Assembly: GCA_009839615.1 (NCBI GenBank)
Contig: VXPH01000280.1
Coordinates: 1 to 49,070 of the forward strand
Length of the DNA: 49,070 nt
Direction of reading: 5' to 3'
DNA from: Nitrospinota bacterium
GTDB lineage: Bacteria > UBA8248
In this document: in pieces, positions 42,129 to 49,070 of the stretch
Layout: every line of letters begins with the position of its first letter
Position numbering within the stretch: the stretch's first letter is position 1
The notes under the pieces: model-generated
What the model was told of the DNA's origin: nothing
Databases searched by the model: none
Seen by the model: the letters and a program-made list of their open reading frames with translations, nothing else
Made by a program: the position numbers and the translations under genes

Positions 42129-43016
42129 TTGCTTGATGCCATACACCCCAACATCCTAGCGCTTTGCTGTGCAGCGCTCATCGCATTCGCCCGCGTATCG
42201 CAGCGCTATGCGATTCCGCGCATGAGAATGCACACGGCCAACCTGATCATGGCATGTGTGACGACTACTCTCGGGTGGTTTTTCTATTGGCTGGAGGGGG
42301 CGCTCAGCCAGATTCCATATCAGGGCGTTTTCTGGTTCATGGCGATGGGTTTTTTCGGGAGTTTTTTGGGCAGGTACATCAATTTTGTTGCGATCCGCTA
42401 TACGGGGCTGGCGCGCGCGTCGGTGATGAGCCAGACCGTTCTCGTGTGGTCGTCGATTCTGGCCGTTTTCATATTGGATGAGAGCATGTCGCTCCAGAAA
42501 GCGGGCGGTATTCTGGGCGTCATGTGCGGTGCCAGTCTTCTCGTCTACAACCCCAAGGGGGATAGCGGCCGCAGGATTCCGCTTCACTACTACATCATCC
42601 CCATTGCGTCGGCGCTGATGTACGCATTTGCGCATCTGGTGGGAAAATTCGCGTTCGAGTGGATTTCCTCCTCCGCTTTCGGGATGGCGGTCGCCAACAC
42701 GACCTCACTCACGCTATTGCTGGGAATGCTGCCCTTCGCGCAAAGCCAGGGAGACCCGCCCGCAGGCGGAGAGAGAAAAGGATTTTTGGTCCTTCTCCTG
42801 GGAGCGGCACTGCAGGGATGCGGCATTTTCTTCTTCTGGTCCTCGGTGAAGCTCGGCGAGATCACCCGCGTCATCCCCCTGACTCGCCTGTCCGTTTTGT
42901 TGATCATCTTTCTCTCGTGGCTGTTGTTCCGGCAGCAGGAAAACGTGACTTGGCGCGTCGTCCTCGGTGCACTGATTGCTCTGGCGGGCGCTTTCTTTAC
43001 CGTGACGGGCAGGTAA
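42129..43016 (+). CDS. EamA/DMT-family transporter, first of tandem pair
   Basis: 295 residues, ten hydrophobic segments arranged as two EamA repeats of the drug/metabolite transporter superfamily. It starts with MLDAIHPNILAL, identical in its first eight residues to the following gene. TTG start with AAAAGG about eight bases upstream. DMT proteins export or import amino acids, nucleobases or drugs; the substrate is unknown. The tandem partner begins three bases after its stop. Confidence 0.85.
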   Translation: MLDAIHPNILALCCAALIAFARVSQRYAIPRMRMHTANLIMACVTTTLGWFFYWLEGALSQIPYQGVFWFMAMGFFGSFLGRYINFVAIRYTGLARASVMSQTVLVWSSILAVFILDESMSLQKAGGILGVMCGASLLVYNPKGDSGRRIPLHYYIIPIASALMYAFAHLVGKFAFEWISSSAFGMAVANTTSLTLLLGMLPFAQSQGDPPAGGERKGFLVLLLGAALQGCGIFFFWSSVKLGEITRVIPLTRLSVLLIIFLSWLLFRQQENVTWRVVLGALIALAGAFFTVTGR

Positions 43017-43019
43017 GCA

Positions 43020-43901
43020 TTGCTCGACGCCATCCACCCGAATATTCTGGCTCTTATCGCGGCTTGTTTCATCGCCTCCGCGCGCACCCTGTATCGTGCC
43101 GGCGTGGCGCGCCTGAGCCCGATTGTAATGAACGTTTTCATGCTCGCCGTGCAAGTGTGCTTCGGCACGACGTTTTATGTGCTGGAAGGCGGCGTGGCGG
43201 ATTGGCCGCTCGGAGGACTCCTCTGGTTCGCCGCCATGGGCATATCCGGTTCCTTCGTCGGACGTTATCTGAGCCTGGTCGGTATGAAGCTGGTGGGACT
43301 GGCGCGCTCCTCGATCGTGACCCAGACCAGCCTCGTGTGGGCGTCGTTGTTTGCGGTGACCTTCGCGGGCGAGCGGATGACGTGGCTCATCGCACTGGGG
43401 ACGCTGACCATTATGATGGGGTCGATCCTGCTTGCCTATGAAAAAGGCGAGGTTCAAAGGCGCATACCTCTGCATTATTATCTGGTCCCTTTGGGGACGG
43501 CCGTTTTATTCGCGATGACGCACGTATTCGGTAAGTTCGGACTCCAGATTATCAAATCCGCCTCCCTGGGGATGACGGCAGGCAGCATGACGGCGTTTTG
43601 CCTCGCGCTTCTTGTCCTGCCTTTATCCGTGGAGGGGAGGGCGCCCAAATCCTGGGACAAGAAAGGGCTCCTGGCTGTTTTGGGCGGCGCTTGCCTGAAC
43701 GCCATGGCCGCATTTTTCTTCTGGTCATCCATAAAAACGGGAGAGATCGTTCAGATCATCCCCCTGAATCGCCTCTCGGTGCTGCTCATCATTTTCCTGT
43801 CCTGGCTTTTTTTCAGGAAACAGGAGGCGGTGAACCTGCGCGTCGTCATCGGCGGCATCTTATCCGTCATTGGAGCCGCCGGAGTCGTTTTGGGCAAATA
43901 G
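43020..43901 (+). CDS. EamA/DMT-family transporter, second of tandem pair
   Basis: 293 residues, paralogue of the gene just upstream, with the same N-terminal MLDAIHPNILAL and the same number of hydrophobic segments. TTG start, coupled to the previous gene by only three bases. Conserved stretches include EIVQIIPLNRLSVLL (compare EITRVIPLTRLSVLL in the first). The pair may function as a heterodimer or as two substrate-specific copies. Confidence 0.85.
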   Translation: MLDAIHPNILALIAACFIASARTLYRAGVARLSPIVMNVFMLAVQVCFGTTFYVLEGGVADWPLGGLLWFAAMGISGSFVGRYLSLVGMKLVGLARSSIVTQTSLVWASLFAVTFAGERMTWLIALGTLTIMMGSILLAYEKGEVQRRIPLHYYLVPLGTAVLFAMTHVFGKFGLQIIKSASLGMTAGSMTAFCLALLVLPLSVEGRAPKSWDKKGLLAVLGGACLNAMAAFFFWSSIKTGEIVQIIPLNRLSVLLIIFLSWLFFRKQEAVNLRVVIGGILSVIGAAGVVLGK

Positions 43902-44021
43902 TTTCCCGGACAAGAAACGCTGGTGGCCGGCGAATGCGCTCCCCCTCGTTTCTCGTTCACAATGCTGATAAGGTGAAGGTACGAAACGGTTTTCCTTTTT
44001 TCGCGTTATAAGAGGCGCATC

Positions 44022-45011
44022 ATGGTGGAAGTCGGCATCATCGTGGCCCTGACCCTCAAGGGCACGTACATCGGCGACTACGATAAGCTGAGAGAAGTCG
44101 CCCAGGAGTCTGAGAGACTTGGAGTCGACTCACTTTGGCATTGCGATCATTTCGTGACGCTCGACCCCGCCTCTTACGGCAGCCAGACGGGCTTCGGCGC
44201 CCAGGATGAGAAGGAACAATCCGCCGATACCGCGATTCTGGAACCCTGGACGACCCTCGCCGCTCTCGCGCGAGACACGGAACGCTTGCGCCTGGGTACG
44301 CTGGTGTCGTGTGTGGGATACCGCCCGCCGGCCATGCTGGCGAAAACAGCGGCCACGGTGGACGTCATCAGCAAAGGCAGGGTGGATTTCGGGATTGGAG
44401 CGGGTTGGATAGAAAACGAATATCATTCCTTCGGGTATCCCTATCCCAATGCTGCCGTGCGGATTGAGCAGCTAGACGAGGCCATTCAACTGATACGCGC
44501 AATGTGGACTGAATCCGCTCCCCATTTCGAGGGCGGGTATTTCCAAATCCAAAACGGCGTTTGCGATCCGCCCCCGGTTCAAAAACCGCATCCGCCGATC
44601 TGGACGGGGGGTGAGGGACCAAAGCTGCTCGGCGTTTCGGCCCGTCAGGCGGACGGCTACAACTGCCGCTGGTGGACGCCTGAGCAGTTTCTGGAGAAAA
44701 GGCCCGGGATCGATGCGGAATGCAAAAAGGCGGGAAGAGACCCCGACGCGATAAGGGCGTCGCTCATGGTCATGGTGATTCCTGAAAAAGACAGGGCGGT
44801 GGCCCGTGCGGCTCGCGAAAAACTGAGCGTCATTCCGGAATCGGGGAGCGTCTACGGGACGCCCGATGATTGCATTGCGCGTCTCAAGGAATATCCAAAG
44901 GCTGGTGTGGACCACATCCTTGTCACCATCCCTGATCTGGATATCAACCCGCACAGGCTGACCCTGCTGGGCGAAGAGATCATACCGGCGCTTCAAGCGG
45001 GTGGAGGGTAA
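44022..45011 (+). CDS. Luciferase-like F420/FMN-dependent oxidoreductase
   Basis: 329 residues of the luciferase-like monooxygenase superfamily, closer in pattern to F420-dependent members (FGIGAGWIENEYHSFGYPYP near 127-145, HPPIWTGGEGP near 190). GAGGCG lies before the ATG. It ends five bases before the acyl-CoA dehydrogenase start, so the two are coupled. Whether it uses FMN or F420 cannot be told from sequence. Confidence 0.85.
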   Translation: MVEVGIIVALTLKGTYIGDYDKLREVAQESERLGVDSLWHCDHFVTLDPASYGSQTGFGAQDEKEQSADTAILEPWTTLAALARDTERLRLGTLVSCVGYRPPAMLAKTAATVDVISKGRVDFGIGAGWIENEYHSFGYPYPNAAVRIEQLDEAIQLIRAMWTESAPHFEGGYFQIQNGVCDPPPVQKPHPPIWTGGEGPKLLGVSARQADGYNCRWWTPEQFLEKRPGIDAECKKAGRDPDAIRASLMVMVIPEKDRAVARAAREKLSVIPESGSVYGTPDDCIARLKEYPKAGVDHILVTIPDLDINPHRLTLLGEEIIPALQAGGG

Positions 45012-45016
45012 AGAGC

Positions 45017-46162
45017 TTGTCTATCGCCACGCACACGGAATTAACGGAACAAGAAACAGCCCTCCAGGCAGAAGCCCGGGATTTCGCTCAACAAAAACTG
45101 ACTCCTGGCGCCCTGGATCGTGACCGGGAAGGTATGTTCCCCACCGATCTGTACAAAAAGGCGGCGGAGGCGGGATTCATCGGCGTCAAAATACCCGAGA
45201 GCCTGGGCGGACGCGGCTTGGGGCTATTTGACGAATGCCTCGTCATGGAGGAGCTGGCCGGTGGCGACCCGAGCTTCGCGCTCACGATCAGCGTCTCGGC
45301 GGGCCTGTGCGGGGGGCATTTGCTGCATCATGGATCGGATGCGCAGAAAGAAAGTCGCATTCGCCCTATCACAAAAGGGGCGATAGGGGCATGGGCGATC
45401 ACCGAGCGGGTCGCGGGGAGTCATGCGGCAGCTCTCGAGTGCGAGGCGAGGCGGGAGGGGGGAGCCTACATCATCAACGGTGCGAAAATGTTCGTCACGC
45501 AAGGAATGGATTTCGAGGACATGGTCATCTTTGCGCGCACGGCGGAGGGAAAAGAGGGAATCAGCGCATTTTTGATACACAAGGACGATGTAGGGCGCAG
45601 AAGCGTCCCGCTTGAGCAGACGCTCGGGATGCGATCGGCAGGTACGGCGGAAATCTTTTTCGAGAGCTGCGAGATTCCGGCGGAGCGCCTCATCGGGGAG
45701 GAGGGGGCCGGTCTGCGACAGGCAATGCAGGTTCTGAAGGATGGGAGAGTCGTGCTGAGCGCGATGTGCGTCGGTATCGCACAGGCATCGCTCGAAGCGG
45801 CGGCATCCCACGCCAAGAAGCGCGAGGCATTCGGCAAGCCGGTATCCGATTTCGCCGGTCTACGCGGAATGATGGCCGAGAGCGCCATCGACATCGTCAC
45901 GTCTCGCGAGATGGTCGTCGCTGCAGCGAAAACCCGCGACGCGGGAGGAGACAACAAGGAAGAGGTGGCGATGGCGAAACTGTTCGCCTCGGAAGCATGT
46001 CTTCGCGTATGTGACAGAGGAATACAGATTCATGGCGGATATGGCTACATCGCGGAAACGCCGGCGGGGATGTTCTGGCGCGACGCCCGGGTATTCACCC
46101 TCGGAGAAGGCACGAGCGAGGTGCACCGCAATCTCGTTTGTCGGTATCTCTTCGATTCCTGA
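45017..46162 (+). CDS. Acyl-CoA dehydrogenase
   Basis: 381 residues, FAD-dependent, oxidising acyl-CoA to enoyl-CoA. N-terminal helical, middle beta and C-terminal helical domains are apparent. The FAD/substrate stretch GAWAITERVAGSHA (near 130), the RHG-like IQIHGGYGYIAETP (near 336) and the C-terminal GEGTSEV with the likely catalytic Glu are seen. TTG start, five bases after the luciferase-like gene, with GGAGGG before it. Confidence 0.92.
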   Translation: MSIATHTELTEQETALQAEARDFAQQKLTPGALDRDREGMFPTDLYKKAAEAGFIGVKIPESLGGRGLGLFDECLVMEELAGGDPSFALTISVSAGLCGGHLLHHGSDAQKESRIRPITKGAIGAWAITERVAGSHAAALECEARREGGAYIINGAKMFVTQGMDFEDMVIFARTAEGKEGISAFLIHKDDVGRRSVPLEQTLGMRSAGTAEIFFESCEIPAERLIGEEGAGLRQAMQVLKDGRVVLSAMCVGIAQASLEAAASHAKKREAFGKPVSDFAGLRGMMAESAIDIVTSREMVVAAAKTRDAGGDNKEEVAMAKLFASEACLRVCDRGIQIHGGYGYIAETPAGMFWRDARVFTLGEGTSEVHRNLVCRYLFDS

Positions 46163-46188
46163 AGGCCGAGTCCTTGCTTAGAAACAAC

Positions 46189-46219
46189 TTGAGAATACGC
46201 CCATAACCTTCTGTTTAAT
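46189..46219 (+). promoter_or_regulatory. Promoter close to a possibly leaderless MeaB start
   Basis: TTGAGA (46189-46194) and TTTAAT (46214-46219) with a 19-base spacer. Transcription would start about 46226, only a few bases before the MeaB ATG at 46229. No ribosome-binding site is seen in between, so the mRNA may be leaderless. Confidence 0.4.
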
Positions 46220-46228
46220 AATAAAAAT

Positions 46229-47185
46229 ATGAGTGATACACGAAAAATTGAAATTCCTCAGATCCTGGACGGCATGGTTCGCCCCGCGGCCAGGCTCATC
46301 ACGTTGGTCGAAGACAACGACCCGCGCGCGAAACCCATTCTGCAGGAACTGTATCTCAAAGGCGGAAAAAGCCTGGTCATCGGCATCACGGGTCCCCCCG
46401 GCGCGGGCAAGAGCACGCTTTCCGATCAACTGATCGCCCATTATCGCGCACAGGACAAAAGAGTGTGCATCATTGCCGTGGACCCGACGAGTCCGTTCAC
46501 GGGCGGCGCCATTTTGGGCGATCGCATCCGGATGGGCAGGCACAACACGGACCCGAAAGTCTTCATCCGCAGCATGGCCACGCGCGGCCATCTGGGCGGA
46601 CTTGCCCGCGCGACGGGAGACGCGCTCTGCGTCATGGACGCCATGGGTTGGGACGTCGTGATCATTGAGACCGTGGGCGTGGGGCAGGGCGAGGTGAACA
46701 TCGTGCAGTGTGCGGACGTGGTTGTCTTGCTCCAGACGCCCGGCGGAGGAGATCACATACAGGCGGCGAAGGCGGGAATCCTGGAGATCGGTGATATTTT
46801 CGTCGTGAACAAGGCGAAGCGGGACGGCGCGGACCGGACGGTGAAGGAAATCGAGGAAATGCTAGATTTCAAGACTCATCCCGGCGAGGCGAACGCCTGG
46901 AGGCCCCCCGTTCTGAAGACGGAAGCGCTCACGGGGGAGGGAACGGAGGAGTTGGCCGCGCAGATCGAGGCGCGCATGGCCTTTTTGCAGGAACATCCCG
47001 ACGAAGCCGGACGCCTGGGACGGGAGCGCGCCCGCATCACGCTCGCAGAGGTGATGAAAGAACTCGCCGTAGAGCGACTGGGAGACGGCGTGAGAGGCGG
47101 GCGGGAGCTGGACGAACTCCTGGACGCCATCGCCGCGAGAAGAGTAGACCCCTACAGCGCGGCCGAGAAGATACTGGACGCATGA
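46229..47185 (+). CDS. meaB: MeaB/ArgK-type GTPase (methylmalonyl-CoA mutase chaperone)
   Basis: 318 residues of the G3E-type MeaB family. GTP-binding P-loop GPPGAGKS (55-62), VDPTSPFTGGAILGD (switch region, near 90-105) and IETVGVGQGEV (near 150) are present. It protects or reactivates B12-dependent methylmalonyl-CoA or isobutyryl-CoA mutase. No mutase gene lies in the window, so the partner must be elsewhere. AT-rich upstream without a ribosome-binding site, see promoter note. Confidence 0.93.
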   Translation: MSDTRKIEIPQILDGMVRPAARLITLVEDNDPRAKPILQELYLKGGKSLVIGITGPPGAGKSTLSDQLIAHYRAQDKRVCIIAVDPTSPFTGGAILGDRIRMGRHNTDPKVFIRSMATRGHLGGLARATGDALCVMDAMGWDVVIIETVGVGQGEVNIVQCADVVVLLQTPGGGDHIQAAKAGILEIGDIFVVNKAKRDGADRTVKEIEEMLDFKTHPGEANAWRPPVLKTEALTGEGTEELAAQIEARMAFLQEHPDEAGRLGRERARITLAEVMKELAVERLGDGVRGGRELDELLDAIAARRVDPYSAAEKILDA

Positions 47186-47195
47186 GGAGAAATCC

Positions 47196-47525
47196 ATGAA
47201 GGATGGGCGAGCGTTCCGGGTCGTGTTGTGCACGGCGGGTTCCGAGGAGGAGGGCGCGCGGATTGCGAAATCACTGGTCGAACAAAAGCTGTGCGCCTGC
47301 GTCAATCTGGCGCCGGGGGTGCGCAGCTTCTATCGCTGGGAGGGGGCGGTTCAGGATGATGCCGAGGTCCTGCTCATCATCAAGACCACGCAGGAAAAAC
47401 TGCAGGCCCTCTCCGATCATCTGGCGGAAATCCACGGCTATGACGTGCCGGAGGTGCTGGCCATAGCGGTCGATCAGGGCAGCGCGTCCTATCTCGAATG
47501 GCTGGCGGAGAGTTGCGCCGACTAG
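47196..47525 (+). CDS. cutA: CutA1-like divalent cation tolerance protein
   Basis: 109 residues of the CutA1 trimer family. The conserved CTAGSEEEGARIAKSLVE and CACVNLAPGVRSFYRWEG are seen near residues 12-50, with VPEVLAI near the end. GAGGAG precedes the ATG. The family binds divalent metal ions; its cellular role is not well established. Ten bases after MeaB, probably co-transcribed. Confidence 0.92.
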   Translation: MKDGRAFRVVLCTAGSEEEGARIAKSLVEQKLCACVNLAPGVRSFYRWEGAVQDDAEVLLIIKTTQEKLQALSDHLAEIHGYDVPEVLAIAVDQGSASYLEWLAESCAD

Positions 47526-47571
47526 CGCGCCTTCTTACCTCGCTTCACATTTCCCGAGAGGGAAGGCTGTT

Positions 47572-48918
47572 TCAAAGAATGGAGAGATATTTGTTGAGTT
47601 CGAAATCCGAGACGTGGGCGCGGTAGGGCGCCCATTCGAGTTTCTTGTTCTCGATGAATTTATCGAACAACTGGCTGCCGAACACGCCTCGCAGGAAATC
47701 GCTCCCCTCGGCCAGCATCGTGGCTTCATGCAGGTTGCCCGGCAGTCTTCTGATGCCTTGCTTTTTGCGTTTCTCCTCACTCATCTCGAAGACGTTCTCC
47801 TCCACGGCCGGGACCGGGGGCAGGCCCTCCTCGATTCCCGCCATTCCGGCCGCCAGCATGCAGGCGAACGACAGGTAGGGGTTGCACGCCGAATCCGGCG
47901 AACGCAACTCGATTCGCGTATCCGATTCCATGCCCTTGCGCGTGCTGGGAATGCGGATCAGATCGCTGCGGCTCTTGTGCGCCCACGTAACGAAGGCGGG
48001 CGCCTCGAACCCGGGGACGAGGCGCTTGTAGCTGTTCACCCACTGGTTGAGGACGAGCGTCATCTCGGGGACGTATTTCAGAAGGCCGGAGATGAACGCC
48101 TGGCACGTATCCGAGAGGCCGCCGGGTTTTTCGGGGTCGTGAAACGCGTTCGCCGAGCCCTGGAACAGGGAGAGATGGGTGTGCATGCCGTTTCCGTTTT
48201 CTTCGGACAGTGGTTTGGGCATGAAGGTGGCGTAGACGCCGTGCCGCATGGCGACTTCCTTGACGACGAGCCGGTAGGTCATCGCGTTGTCCGCCATGGT
48301 GAGCGCATCGCCGTAGCGCAAATCGATTTCATGTTGGCTGGGCCCGACCTCGTGGTGGCTGTATTCGACGCCAATCCCCATTTTTTCGAGGTTCAAAACC
48401 GTCTCGCGCCTCAAATCGCTCGCGATGTCCAGGGGCGTGAGGTCGAAGTATCCGCCCCGGTCGAGTGTTTCTATCGGCTGCTCGGGGGACTTGAAGTAGT
48501 AGTGCTCATACTCCACGCCCGCGTAGAACGTAAATCCCTTTTGCGCGGCGCTCTCGAGAGTGCGCCTGAGCACATATCGCGGGTCGCTCTCATAGGGGTT
48601 GCCGTCGGGGTCCTTGATGTCGCAGAACATTCTCGCCACGGCGCCGCCGTCCTGAGGGCGCCAGGGCAGCACGCAGAAGGTCGTTGGATCGGGGTGGGCG
48701 AACATGTCGCTCTCCTCGATGCGCGCGAAGCCCTCTATGGCGGCCCCATCGAAAAGGTGTCCCTCGTAAAGCGCGTTTTCGAGTTCTTCGATCGTGATGG
48801 CGAAACTCTTGAGGAAGCCCAGGATGTCGGTGAACCACATGCGGATGAAGCGGACGCCGAGTTCACGGGCCTGGTTGATTACGAATTCTCGATCTTTATC
48901 ATCGAATGCGTCAGGCAT
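47572..48918 (-). CDS. glnA: Glutamine synthetase, type I alpha-like
   Basis: 448 residues, the length of GSI-alpha enzymes, which lack the adenylylation loop. The grasp domain has DGAAIEGFARIEESDM (feedback-type Arg equivalent in the loop), and the metal/ATP motifs HHEVGPSQHEID (near 195) and ENGNGMHTHLS (near 245) are present. It makes glutamine from glutamate, ammonia and ATP. GGGAG lies upstream of the ATG. The C-terminal conserved GIRRLPGNL is present. Upstream to the window end (48919-49070) no clear promoter is seen. Confidence 0.94.
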   Translation of the reverse strand: MPDAFDDKDREFVINQARELGVRFIRMWFTDILGFLKSFAITIEELENALYEGHLFDGAAIEGFARIEESDMFAHPDPTTFCVLPWRPQDGGAVARMFCDIKDPDGNPYESDPRYVLRRTLESAAQKGFTFYAGVEYEHYYFKSPEQPIETLDRGGYFDLTPLDIASDLRRETVLNLEKMGIGVEYSHHEVGPSQHEIDLRYGDALTMADNAMTYRLVVKEVAMRHGVYATFMPKPLSEENGNGMHTHLSLFQGSANAFHDPEKPGGLSDTCQAFISGLLKYVPEMTLVLNQWVNSYKRLVPGFEAPAFVTWAHKSRSDLIRIPSTRKGMESDTRIELRSPDSACNPYLSFACMLAAGMAGIEEGLPPVPAVEENVFEMSEEKRKKQGIRRLPGNLHEATMLAEGSDFLRGVFGSQLFDKFIENKKLEWAPYRAHVSDFELNKYLSIL

Positions 48919-49070
48919 GGTGCACTCCCGGTGAGCCGGTGTTTTTCGTCAAAGCAATTCAGCCTATATCGTGAATGTTACGTATTGGTTTCGGGGCGAC
49001 ATTTTTTCATTGCATCGAAAAAGACGCAGAACTGCAGGTATCACGACGATTCCCCGATGAATTTGTACCC
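48919..49070. other. Upstream region of glnA to window end
   Basis: 152 bases upstream of glutamine synthetase on the minus strand. No terminator, gene start or strong promoter is recognised. A TATAGG-like box is the only -10 candidate. Confidence 0.3.

Noticed and set aside
1-49070. tRNA, rRNA, CRISPR array or integrase in the window
   Set aside because: No cloverleaf, rRNA, spaced repeat array or recombinase-like sequence was seen on reading both strands.

Overview
This is a GC-rich (low-60s %), gene-dense bacterial window with about 46 protein genes, no rRNA, tRNA or CRISPR array, and no prophage. The content suggests an uncultured Deltaproteobacteria/Tectomicrobia-like heterotroph: a CcsA-like gene plus hemA-hemC-hemD-hemB, a TAXI-type TRAP transporter, luciferase-like flavin monooxygenases, acyl-CoA enzymes and many SDR and VOC proteins. 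That placement is inference from gene content only.

Layout. 1-265: short repeats and the leader of the first gene. 266-6818 (+): a catabolic operon of an FAD oxidoreductase, a beta-hydroxyacid dehydrogenase, a UbiX-like flavin prenyltransferase, a small GatC/AtzG-like protein, an FdrA-like protein whose C-terminal part lies behind an in-frame TGA, and an amidase whose N-terminus is cut by another in-frame TGA. 7015-10807 (+): a VOC protein and a TAXI TRAP transporter. 10813-11243: a MITE-like element built of nested inverted repeats. 11273-13730: an SDR (-), then a luciferase-like monooxygenase and a cupin (+). 13788-17704 (-): a NitT/TauT-type ABC transporter. 17869-19467 (-): an SDR and a rhodanese whose catalytic cysteine codon is TGA, followed by a SECIS-like hairpin, so a probable selenoprotein. 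19809-24497 (+): the molybdenum and FAD subunits of a xanthine-dehydrogenase-family enzyme (no iron-sulfur subunit nearby) and a DcaP-like porin. 24611-27833 (-): PlsC-like acyltransferase, ClC antiporter with CBS domains, VOC protein. 27926-29658 (+): SDR and a second beta-hydroxyacid dehydrogenase. 29867-32762 (-): an orphan small protein, then pyrD-pyrK and a metallo-beta-lactamase-fold hydrolase. 33014-37918 (+): tetrapyrrole operon ccsA/hemX-like, hemA, hemC, hemD, hemB. 38076-38870 (+): a low-GC two-gene cassette with its own promoter, encoding a small Lys-rich protein and a PARP-like ADP-ribosyltransferase-fold protein; this is a candidate toxin-antitoxin or defence pair. 39131-47525 (+): thiolase, enoyl-CoA hydratase, YcgN/YkgJ-type Cys-cluster protein, two tandem EamA transporters with a structured leader, a second luciferase-like oxidoreductase, acyl-CoA dehydrogenase, MeaB GTPase and CutA. 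47572-48918 (-): glutamine synthetase.

How it fits together. Transporters (TRAP, ABC, porin, EamA) import small organic acids or similar compounds. Amidase, flavin and molybdenum oxidoreductases, SDRs and beta-hydroxyacid dehydrogenases would convert them, and thiolase, hydratase and acyl-CoA dehydrogenase would finish oxidation to acyl-CoA intermediates. The main points for a second look are the selenocysteine-type rhodanese, the PARP-like cassette, the TGA-interrupted FdrA and amidase genes, and several structured leaders and repeats.
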